Of a DNA stretch of 64,000 bases, positions 36,935 through 48,700 are shown one piece after another. Numbering within the stretch: position 1 is the first letter of the stretch; every line of letters starts with the position of its first letter. A program made the position numbers and the translations under genes. The notes under the pieces are model-generated. The model saw only the letters and a list, made by a program, of their open reading frames with translations, did no database searches and was not told the origin of the DNA. The DNA comes from Chrysomallon squamiferum (Eukaryota > Mollusca > Gastropoda > Neomphalida > Peltospiridae): assembly GCA_012295275.1 (NCBI GenBank), contig CM022671.1, positions 8,060,227 to 8,124,226 on the forward strand. The letters run 5' to 3'.

Positions 36935-39580
36935 TATTTAAAATAAAATATGGTTTCTATTTTTGGGGGGAGAATTGTCATATTAATTAATCCCCCAGTA
37001 ACATTATTATTTGTTTTAGCTGTCTGAAAATATCTACAGTCTTCTCATTAATATACTGTAATTAATTTTTAAAATGTTATTTCCATAAATAATGTTCTTT
37101 CTTGTCAGAAACTGAAGATCAATTTTATTTTTTAAGGGTTGATTAACTTGGGGAAAGTGCCTTTTCAAACAAGACTTGCAGTTTAATAAGAATAACTAAT
37201 AATAGTAAGTGATGTTGACAAAGAATTTAATTTTCATTTTAGTTTCTTTTAAAACTTAAGTATGTATGCAAGGGAATGTGTTGGAGAAAAAAACAATTTG
37301 ATTTTTCTTGCAGTGTCATTGATAAAAAATAAAAATTTGTGTGTAAATTTATTATTTCTTAATTTTTAATTTATTATTATCTAATTTATTAGGTAAAAGT
37401 TACATATTTATGTTTATTGTCTATATTTTATATGAAATATTGAAAATAATAATTTAAATTTTTCTTATTATATACTTTTTTAATTTTTAGAACTTTTTGA
37501 AAATTTAATTAAAATTAAGCCTTAAGTTTGAGTAAATAAGCTTCAGTTTTTAAAAAAGATTCAGTTATTAATTTTTCTGTCTTCTGCAATTTTTTTTTAT
37601 CTTTCCTTGAATGTCATTCCACAGATTATCAAACATACATTCTTTAAGAACACATAACTAAACATTTCACTGTAAATAATCAGATTGATAAATTATGTGG
37701 TAAAAAGTTTTTTTCATTTTATCGTACTCATATCTGTGATTATGTATCTCCCACCTTGTTCTACATTAGCTTTCACCTTTCACTTGAAATATCAATAGTA
37801 ATATAAACTGACAACTAGTTACACAAACTGAGAAGGAGGGTATAAGTAGAGCACAACCTTTGTTAAGAATATAGGTTTAAAATAATAAATAATGGTAGGA
37901 ATTTGTATATCAGTTTTCCAAAACAAAATTTAAAAATCACTAAAATATGGATTTAATGTTAGATTTGTTTCATTGCAGTGATATTTTAAGTTCGAATAAT
38001 TTGTGATTGCCAACAAAACAGACCGATTCATTTAAAAGTAATTTTTTTTTTAAGGGATTTAACACTGTTTTGTTTTCTGAATTGCTATTTTATTTTGGTG
38101 CATATCTGATACAACACAATTTTTTAACCTGAAATACCTTAATACTTAACTGAGTTAATTAATTTATTCCTTGTCCACATTGTGGATTAGATTTACAGTA
38201 CTGTCTGTTTTTGTATAACATGTTGGTCGTTAAACAAATATGTTCACTGGTACTGTGAGTATCATATCCAGTTTTTCAGTGTTCATAACTTGAAAAGAAT
38301 CAGTAGGTTCATATTCAGCATTATGAAGTGTTTGTTAAATCATCAAGGTTATTATACTCCCGTTTGTTATATGTCAGCAAATAAAATTTTATTTTATATG
38401 ATGTCCTCATTTTATTTAATGTAAATAATTTGTGAACTGCAGTGCTAAAATGAAGCTTGGTAAATAAACAAAAAGTTGACAATGTATTTCTGATTTTGTT
38501 GTTTTTTGTTCTGCCAACCCTTTAATTTTATATTTTTATTATTTTTTTTTTTGACATGACATGATTTTTTTCTAACAGACTTCTGGCTATAGTGAACTTA
38601 AAACCTAAAAGAGAACAATTCAACCTTAGTTAATCTTGTAACTATTATTATCCTCTGAAGTTTACATTTTGAAATGCTGAATCTCACTAAGCATAAATTT
38701 ATATGTGTTAATTGTTGATACAAATATTTGTTCTACTCATTATTGTTTTAATAAAAGTAGTTGGGTGAATCTTTATTGATTCTTGACAAGTGCAGTTGAA
38801 GCAGTGGTATTTGGTTTGGTGTCAGCTATGGCTTCTGTGTAATGGCTTCATTAGAACTATTCCCAAGCAAACAGAACTGGATTTAGAAGTGTTGACACAC
38901 TGTAAGCACTTGGAAAAACTTTTCTGAGAAGTGGGTTTGCATGAGAACATGGTTCAACATCAGGTAGGCAGCATTATTAATAAATGTTATTTTGTACTCA
39001 TAAAATTAAGCATGCCTTTCCTAATGTCTCTTGGAACATGAATTGCCGATAATTGCCTTTTTAAATCATAGTTTATTCCAGCCAGGGGTTCAGTGTGTGA
39101 AGGATTTCAAAGAATTCAGTTTGGTTGGTATAATAATGAATTTGAATGTTAAGATATATCTATAAAAGAAATCCTATCTTACTTTATTTATTTTGAACTT
39201 TGGAACTTAAAATAAATTCAAATAATAATAAATGTATCTTTATAATTATTTTTAGTTTAATACTTATTGAAGTAGTAAATATCTATATTAAAAGTAAGAC
39301 ATCTGATGCAATAAAAAATATGGCAATTACTTTTCAGAGATCTTGCACAGATGTGATGAAATCTTGGGCTGTCAGATATAACTTCATGTTTCTAATCAAA
39401 AAAACTAATTTGCATTGGAAATTGTCTCTCAAACTTTTCATTTTGAGAGCAACAGTGTGTAAAGAATGCATAATTACGTGTTTATTTGTGAAAATATTCA
39501 ACATGTTCATTCATGATTTTGTAGAGTTTTAATGTTGAATCTAAATCTCCTATTTTCATACTTTACTGTTTTCCTTGTTT

Positions 39581-39611
<31 letters not shown>

Positions 39612-39931
39612 TTAAATTAGAAACTATTTTTGAAATAAATTATAATTTAGTCTGAATCCACAAATTAATGAATTCATTTACTTACATTATGAGGATTATT
39701 TTATTTATGTCATCTATTTAATGAGTTTTACACACAATGAAATAATCAATACTTGGGTGTAAAGAAAATTAGCAAAATGTAAATTAAAAAAATATATAAA
39801 AAAATAAATGTTTCTTAGATATATCTTGTTTCTTTTTGCTTTTCTTTTTCTCCCCTTTTTTCTTTTTTTAGTTAAGAAAAGAAGAAATTATATAAAAAAA
39901 AAACGAAGAATAAGACTCATGTTGAAGCATT
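33366..39931. other. Space between convergent genes
   Basis: Very AT-rich, with TGTA units near 34,570, (TTTTA)n at 36,264-36,312, a (TA)n(CA)n tract at 36,886-36,933 and (TA)n at about 39,582-39,605. No convincing gene. Two less AT-rich blocks stand out (34,318-34,430 and 38,760-38,970) and remain unexplained. Confidence 0.6.
36264..36312. repeat. (TTTTA)n pentanucleotide microsatellite
   Basis: About eight TTTTA units. Confidence 0.9.
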
Positions 39932-40148
39932 TTTATTAAAAAGAATTATGATATACAAAACTGACAACGTACTTCACAATCAGATCTTCATTCCTTCTCA
40001 TTTGACTGCTAAGTCTTACATATGGTATACTATGTACAGTTTAAAACAGTGATAAAAACAATGTTTAAAATGCTTACACTTCCAAACATTAAAAAAAAAC
40101 ATGGACAAATATAACTCTAAATGTTATAAGTATGGTCTGGACTAAAAG

Positions 40149-40181
<33 letters not shown>

Positions 40182-41564
40182 ACAGACACACATTTCTAAT
40201 GTCTGATATATTCGTCCTAAAAACACAGTGAATTGATCATGTGGTCACAGAGATGCACCACTCGAATCACAAAAATAAAAATTACAATATTCACAATTTT
40301 TAAATTGTAATTTACAATGAATTGTTTTTGCATTGCAAGTCAAAAAGAAATGATTGAAAGAAAATAATTTAAAAAAAAAGTGTTCTGTTATTTTAAATGT
40401 ATTTCAAAATGCATTAAAAGCTAGAGAATAAAATAATACTGAATTTGAATAAACATGCTCAGGTTACTAATGCATAATAAAAGAAGAAAAAATCTAAATA
40501 AACAAAAAACAAACTAAAAATATTGTTCTAGAGCAAAATATTGTAGGAATAAATTATTTTATCCAGTTTGAAAATGGAAGTACTTAAATCAAATTTCTTT
40601 CTTAAGAGATGTTTATGATTTAAGTGCTATGCTTTATTGCATAGATTTACTTGTATTTAAATTATACTTCACAAATTGTTTTTGCTTATAATCTTGAACT
40701 AAAAATTACTAGTATACATAATAAATAATATCAAAAAACAATATAATTTAAACTGGTTTTTTTTCAGTAATTATCATTAGATAAAGAAAGAAATAAAAAG
40801 CCTATTATTACATCATTAATGAAATATATATATATATATATTTTTTGTCAACTAATATAACATTTCATTTTCCAATGCACAGTGCAATTTCCTAATTTAA
40901 AAAAAAAAAAAAAAAAAAATTCTTCATTAATTCTGATTAATAATGATATTTTTTTTAATCAAAATCATATTAATGAGTGCAAATATATTTTAATTATATA
41001 ATTCACAGTGTCAAAATTATCTGTTTAAATAATAAAAATACAAAATAAATTAATTTGGAAGACTTAAGTGTATATGATAACAACAGCTGGTGCTATGTTT
41101 TTTTTGTTGTTTGTTGTTTAAAAAAAAATATTTTGGCAATGTGAAATAAAAAATTAACTAATTTTCTAAATAAAAAATTTATAGTCATTATTGAAAGAAA
41201 GAAAGAAAGGAATAAAAAACAACAACAGAAAAAAACATGGAAGTTATATAAAACAAATTTAACATGCATTAATTTTCATTTCTATTCTATCCTCTTGTTT
41301 TAGGTAGCTCCATGCACATGTTACTCTACCAAAACTATTTATATAACAAAGAGATCTGAACTGTTTGTCTAATTTCTCAATAGATTTCATGTAAAATTAT
41401 AACATTTAAATAAACATTAAATTTTAGTTTTCATATTACATTATTATTATTAAGTCTATTTTGTGAAGTCTGTTTTGTTCTATTTGTATTCATTCATTTC
41501 AGCAAACAATTAGATTTGTATCAACAGATGGAATGAAAATAAAAACAACAGAATAAACTGTGTC

Positions 41565-41920
41565 CATTTAACTATGTAATTATGTTCAACAATATATTTT
41601 ACCTTTAGTTATGTAATCTATATTGAACAATATATTTATCTTTAACTATATAATCTATACTGAACAATATATTTATCTTTAATAAGGTAATCTACACTGA
41701 ACAATACATTTATCTGTAACTACGTAATCTATATCGAACAATATATTTATCTTTGATTATGTAATCCATGTCTGAATAATAAAATTATTTTTAATCACAT
41801 TTGGAACAATACATTTATCTTTAACTATAAAAATTCCTTTCACTATATAAGTTATATTGGGACAATACACTTAAAGATCATCCCTTTAACCATATAATCT
41901 ATGTTGGAACAACACATTGT
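41565..41920. repeat. Degenerate tandem repeat, about 49-bp unit
   Basis: About seven units of the form TAACTATGTAATCTATATTG-AACAATATATTTATCTT, decaying towards 41,900. Confidence 0.85.
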
Positions 41921-43144
41921 GTTTTTTTGTTGTTGTTTTTGATCTAACAGAAAACAAATTTGTTGAGAGAACAACCAGGTGTCAAGTGTTATGACATTAA
42001 ATATCTCATCATAAACCTTTTCTGATAAATATTGACAAACAGCCATATCAAAAGTATAACAACATTAACAAACTGAAGAAAAAATGATCTTGTACAAAAT
42101 AAAAATAATAAGTTCTTAAAACTATTCTCTTTGTTGTTTCCTCTTCTTGTTTTCACTTTCAGTTTTGTTGCAGATAAAAACACTTTCACCTTCAGAAACT
42201 GATTTAATTTCTTATCTGCAATATCTGACTAGGTTTACACAACACTTAATTTTAATTAATCTTTTCATTTTCCTTATCAAACTTTATTAGATACTCAATG
42301 TTTTTTCTTTAAAAAAAAAAAAAAAAACAAGAAAAAAAACAAGTAACAAAAACAAACCCATTACTTACATTTTATATGTCCAACAGTACAAAAACAACAA
42401 ATGGTGGGTTTGAACTAAAATTATATATCTGAAATATTTCAGCCTGTTCATTTGAAGAGAATCTTTAGCAAATTTAGATACATTATCGATCATAATGACA
42501 TCTTAAAAACGAAATGCTTTCATCTTTATTTGAACATTTACAAATAAGTTTTGTAAAACTGAATTAAATGAATAAACTAATAAACTTTCTTAATTTTTTT
42601 GTTTGTTTCTCTCACATTTTCATTTTTATTGTCCAGTTTACTGCGGCCATACTGTAACAAGTCCTGCTATTCATTGGAGTATTATCACTGGGAACTACAT
42701 TCAGTTAAAAAAAAAAAAACAATTTCATCATTTTTACCATCATGATGTGGAAAATACAAAGCAAACTGTTTTAATATTTTGCCATGGTTATTTTTTCACT
42801 TTTTGGAGGATGACCTTATCATTGTTATTGTTATTGTTATTATTTTCAGTGTTGGAAAGTGTCATTAACAATATACACATTTTGATTAATGCACATAATT
42901 TTGAATCACACACTTGTATGAGTTTTCTAGAAAAATAATACAACAGTGAATTACATAGTATTTTCATGTTCAGTAAATCTTCTAAACTACAAAGTAATAT
43001 TTTACTTATCTAGTTTGTACATAATGAACATCAGAGTATGGAAGACAGAAAAATGAATTAATACACATTAAACTTGTCATCAACATCTAATGTGACCTAC
43101 ATACTGACCTAACACTATTGCAGCTTCAATTTAAAACCTTTATG

Positions 43145-43147
<3 letters not shown>

Positions 43148-43185
<38 letters not shown>

Positions 43186-43186
43186 A
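43148..43186. repeat. Long poly-A run
   Basis: About 35-38 consecutive A on the plus strand (poly-T in srGAP sense). No source gene or target duplication is visible next to it. Confidence 0.9.
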
Positions 43187-44524
43187 TAAAAATGGAAATA
43201 TTTAATTATGTATAAAAAAATGCTAACAAACGTGTAAATAATTACAATTTAAATATTTTCATTTCATTCTAAACATTAATATCAATTTTGGAATCACACG
43301 CATTTTTAATTCTTAATTTTATTATTACTTTTTTTAAATAGTAACTTGTGTAAAAGGAAATATATATAGAACATAAACTCACATATTAAAAAGCTATTTA
43401 TAAAATGATAAATTAATAATAATATTAGTGATAACATTTTTTTAAATCACAGATAAGAAACAAGTAGACCAAGACACCCAGTATGTAACAAAACTTTCAC
43501 TTGTCCCAACAACAGAATACACCTGGCAGTCAATTCTGACATCATTAATTTTAGCTTAAAAAAAAAAACAGAAGAAAAAATTGAGAAATATATACATACA
43601 TACATTCATACATATGTATATACATATATATAAATAATAACAACTACTGTAGTCAGTAGTTAGAAATGAAATTCAAGAATTCTAACATTCAAAAATGTTA
43701 CTGTACCGTTAATTAATCAGTAATTTGACCTTCTCTAGTTGGAAGATACAGAAATTAAAGCATTAAAAAACAAATACCTGTTTTAAAAACAAAACCCTCA
43801 GAAAGTGTTAAATTAGTGTTTTGTTCACTTTAAATACAAGCAGTGTAAATGCATTAATTACTGAGATAAGTCTAATCGATCTAAGCACCAGTATAATCTG
43901 TCTCTCTAAAAAGAAAAATCATGCACACGTAATTTAGCACTGATGACCCTGCACTGTTAATACAAATGTTTGCAGTGAAATTCCCATAAAATGTCTCTGT
44001 TTGTCACATCATAGGTTCAGAGTTAGACAGGAAAAACAATAAATTTTTTTAAAAAAATGTAAAAATAAAAAAGGAAAGAAAATAAAGAAAATAACTTTCT
44101 TGATAAACTCACTATAAATACTGAATCATGTTCATTTTATTTTCTTGTACATAAGTGAATTCTATAATACTTATACATGAAAATATTTATTATTTTATTA
44201 AAACCATGTTTTCATGTATTGTCTTATTCTGCAGTAATAGGTGATTTTTAAAGTATATAAATTTTAAATTCAGAATTACTGGCCTTCTCTTGTAATCTGC
44301 CAGACTTCAAACAGAAATTTCTAAACAATAATTAATTAACTGAACAAATTAATTAGTACCGTATAAATCTGCTTAAACAGCCTGTTTTATTGTTTAATCA
44401 TAATACTACCTTCTTTCATCCCTTGAAGCCATATCTTTGAAAACCATTTTTTAAGTGAATTCTTCTAACAAAACAGTTCCATGAGACAATTTTAGAGGAA
44501 TTTCACTGTACTATAACATCAGTC

Positions 44525-44867
44525 CGTTAACTTATCATTTCATTACATTGCTACACTGTAACAAAACGTTATTACACAGCTGTCTTATTAACTATTATTT
44601 CAGTACTTCAGTGAACTGTAACAGAGATTTAACATCTGTTTGTTAACTATCATTTCAGTACTCTGCTGCACTGTAACAACACATTATTACACAGCTGTCT
44701 TTGTTAACTATGATTCCAGTACTTCACGGCACTATAACATCTTGTCTTTTAGCTATCATTTCAGTACTTTGCTGCACACTGTAACAGACATTACCAATCA
44801 GCTGTCTGTTAACTATGACAAGAGATTTAACACCTGTCGGCTAACTATCATTTGAGTACTGTTGGGG
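44525..44867. repeat. Degenerate tandem repeat reaching into the srGAP stop codon
   Basis: Copies of TAACTATCATTTCAGTACT recur near 44,531, 44,588, 44,644, 44,705, 44,750, 44,810 (partial) and 44,842, most followed by a CTGCACTGTAACA-like segment and CAGCTGTCTGT. The last copy (CTAACTATCATTTGAGTACT) is, on the minus strand, the V-L-K-stop end of srGAP. Confidence 0.8.
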
Positions 44868-45772
44868 GAGAATCTTGAGCAGTTTCTGGTCGCGTCGGCT
44901 TTTTCATCACAGGCGGCTTAGCTTTTATTAACGGCTTTGGTTTCTCGGCAACGGGAGGGGGGTTGGGACTGACAGTCCCGGGCGAGGCGGAGCGCACTGG
45001 GGGCTGGAAGGAAGAAGACTTCACCCCCTGGGAACTGCTGCCGAGACTTCGCCGCATGATTGAGGACGAGAAGGAGGTTAGCTGAACTGTGGGGGACTCT
45101 TCGCAGGTTTCTCGGTGAGCTGACTTGTCTGCGCTCTCGCTTCTCACTGATATGTTCCTGGGCATCGAGTTGGCTTTCTTCAGCGTGCCTTGGTTCGACT
45201 TTGCAAACGTTTCTGCTGCGCTGATGGTCGGACTGTCGGGTTCACTGCTTTCCTGAGATGACGGAGAAGTGGCGCTCTCTGCCGGTAGATCCAGAACGAG
45301 GTCCGGGGTGTGCTTTGGTGTCTGCTTCGCCTTGACGACGGGCAGGCTCATTCGCTTGGCAGACTTCTGCTGCATTTCCAGAGACTTCAGCCCCAGCATC
45401 ACCTCCTCCAGGGCATTGTCGATGTCGGAAATGTCGTCTACCACAGACTCCGTTGACGACAGCTGTCTTTTCAAGTTTTTTTCGTCTGTCGAATCGGAAT
45501 CCACTTCGGCCACACTTGACATGCTGGTGTCCTTTGACGAGCCCACGCTTGTTTTGGGTGTGTCGGGTGGGGAGGCTTCCGATTCCACACCCAGAATGTC
45601 TGTCTCTCGGATTACGATGTTGGGCTGGGACACAGCTTTTTCAATCTCCTTTGGCTCTTCATGAGTTGATTCCTCGCTGAGCTGGCGCACGACTGGAGGT
45701 TTGGTTGGCAGTGAGTGAGTTGAGCTGGTTTTGTCTTCTTCACTGCTGTGACTTTTCTGTTCATCACTGGGC
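44848..45772 (-). CDS. srgap: srGAP last exon (C-terminal tail)
   Basis: 925 nt after TTGCTTTCAG, 307 residues plus TGA. Ser/Thr/Pro-rich and probably disordered. [13 protein letters not shown] and a proline-rich end ([24 protein letters not shown]) are likely ligand sites for SH3 partners. A 131-codon plus-strand frame inside is a shadow. Confidence 0.93.
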
Positions 45773-48700
45773 CTGAAAGCAAACAATCTTACTATTTAGC
45801 ACTTGGCAGAATAATAATTTTGATTTTTTTATACTTCCCCAATCTCCTGTAATGGAACTGTATAAGATTTAAATTTAACCTCAAGTCAGTGTACTGCCTT
45901 TTGTTTTGGGCTTTCTTTCCATTTTGTCAAGTTTCATTTATTTAAAAAAATGTTTGATTTTAAAAATTTCATTTTAATATAGTTAGGCCTTCAGTTTTTC
46001 AATTTGAAAGCACAGAGATATGTCTCATGTTATATTAATGACCTACAGCACCTCAGGTGACATCAATAATAATCACTTACCCTGATTTTATACACACATA
46101 TTTGTCCGGTATGAGACCCTCGCGACCATGGCAACAGCCTTCCCACCAGTCCTCAGAGGCTCGCTGGTAGATGATCAACAATTCTCCCTTTTTAAACGAC
46201 AGCTCCCGATCAGTACGTCCCTCAAAATCATACAAAGCTGTGGCTTCTATTAAGTCTGGTTCTAAAAAGAAAAAAAAAAAAATAAAAAAAAATAAAAAAA
46301 TTTGTCAAGTTAGATCAGTGCAAAAGTTTTGTAAAAATATCCAAATCATTTCTTAAATATAAGTGTTAAGTATCATTTTCAGTGATTGGATGATCACTAG
46401 AGAATTCAGAGTTCAGTTGCAGATTTTGTCTGGCAACATTCAGAACTATACTTAAATACTGTCCATAAACTTACAGTTATAAAACTCTAAAAGTGAACAG
46501 TCCTGACAAAAATTATCAAATATACAAGAATGTATCTCCAACTTTGAGACAATGTTTTATTTTCTCCTAAAGCCGATTTTAAATTTTATATTTTTTATAA
46601 TTTTAAAACAAAATATTTTCTTTAAAATGGAAAAAAAAAAAAAAAAAAAAATGTAAATAATAAATAATAACAATATTTGGGAAACATTCTCAAATAACAT
46701 TTAGATAACATTTAAAATTTAGTTTTTAAAATTTGAGGCTCGCACACTGACATACATAAATACATACTATACAAACACACACACATACACACATGCACAC
46801 ATATAATTCATAGTGCTCATAATGAACAATGGACAAATTGTATAATGTAATTTACAATGTATCTGTGATGGTGGAAACAAAAATTTTAAATACAATTTCC
46901 AAATATCCTAATAATTATTTTATGCTTTTAGCAACAAACCTTTGCTAAAAACAAAGCATGATAATAATAATAATAATAATGAATTACACAAGTCTATAAA
47001 GAAACATAATGAGAGATTTTCCATCATACTCTTTTTGTTCACACCATACACACTAATTCAAATTATTCACAAACATAGGATATTTCAGTTTGAAAAGAAA
47101 ATCATGTTTGACAGTATCCCGAAGTCAAAACCTGTGAATGAAACAATATTAACTTTCTATATACAAGTGAAATCTTGATTTTAACAATTTGTAATTAATG
47201 TATATGATCAGTATTGGACTTAAAAGTAGAGATAATGATTGAACAGATAAAATATGCTTTCTTTGATGAATAATGAAAACTAAACTGATAAAAAACAGAC
47301 AAAAGAAATATTTAAATATTTCACAAAAAATTCAAAACAAATACCATAACAATTATGATAATTATAAACATAACTTATACAAAATTCAACATAACCCTGC
47401 AATTTATATTCAATTAATTTAAATAAAATTATTTTTGGCTTTTATTTAAACATTTATTCTCTTTTCAAATATAATCATAACATAAAGTAAAATTAAAATA
47501 ATAATATTAAATAACAAATAAATGATAATAATCAAAAAAAAAAAAATATAACAAAAATAATGATAAATTTTCACATTAAGTTTATAAAGATGCAACAGAT
47601 TAGGATTAATTTATTAAACAATTGAAGAATAATTATTTCTGAGATTTCAGCAAATGTTGATGCAATCTTTAACTCTATTTCTCTATCTAAAGCAAAAGAT
47701 TACTGACCATTCAAAAGGTAAAGAAAAAAGAAATTTTTTTACGTGTTAATTTCAAGCCTAAATCTATTTAAAAGTTAGCCTGAGTTAAAATCCTAAATCT
47801 ACTTAAAAGTTAGCTTGATTCAGAATCCTAAATCTATTTAAAAAGTTAACTTAACTTGTATCCAAAATCTATTTCATAGTCTGCTAGACACACAATGAAA
47901 GTTATATTTGATTTCTGTATTTAAAAGGGCATGACTTTTTTCTTCTACAGAAATAACAAAAATAAAAATAAAAATAATGGTAACAAGTAAATAAAACTGA
48001 ACATGCACAAGTGTTATTATTATTTTTTAATACTTAAAATTCAGTTTATTAAAAAATGCAAACCAAAACAAAACAAAATGACAAAGTAACATACTTTTTT
48101 TAAAGAAATGTAAAGGAAAAAAAAAAAAAAAATAACAAAAAATTAATAACTGAACAAAACCATAGCTGACATGCGAAACAAAATATTTTTGTTGTTGTTG
48201 AAGTAGTTGTTTAACAGTAAGAGTAAGCATACCAATAGCTTACCACACACATTGAACCTGCAATAATAAACACACGTTTCTTGGGCAAAAATAAATTAAA
48301 TGGAAAACAGTAAAATAAGCACAAATGTATATAGCCAGTTTTGTCACAAGCAAAATAAAAAAAAAATGGTCAAATAAATTTTAAAAAATTAAGTTTTCTA
48401 TTCTGTACAACTAAAAATGTAGCCCAAGTAATTGGCTGTCTGTGTTGAAGACATACAGATTCATTTTTGTAATACACTGTGAATGGAAAATTCTCAATCA
48501 GGCTTTCTCTCTAACCATCCCTATCTCCCTTTTCTTTCTTTCTAACCCAAGACTCCCCTTCTCTTCACTATACCTTTTCCCTCTCAATACTTCTTCCTTT
48601 CTTTCTATCTATAACTCCAACCCTTTTCTTCTCTGTCACTATTCCTTTTTTAATCTTTCTCTCCATCCCTATTCCATTCACTCTATCAAGATGCCTCTTT

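Larger units (their letters stand above)
39932..44847 (-). other. Probable long 3' UTR of srGAP
   Basis: Downstream of the srGAP stop on the minus strand. AATAAA (plus-strand TTTATT at 39,932-39,937) is followed in minus sense by a U-rich stretch, making it a plausible distal poly(A) site. Nearer AATAAA motifs also exist, for example around 44,384-44,389. Contents include a (CA)n tract (about 40,150-40,180), a 49-bp-type tandem repeat (41,565-41,920) and a 38-bp poly-A run (about 43,148). UTR extent is inferred only. Confidence 0.35.

Noticed and set aside
45269-45664. 131-codon plus-strand frame
   Set aside because: Antisense shadow of the srGAP tail exon.
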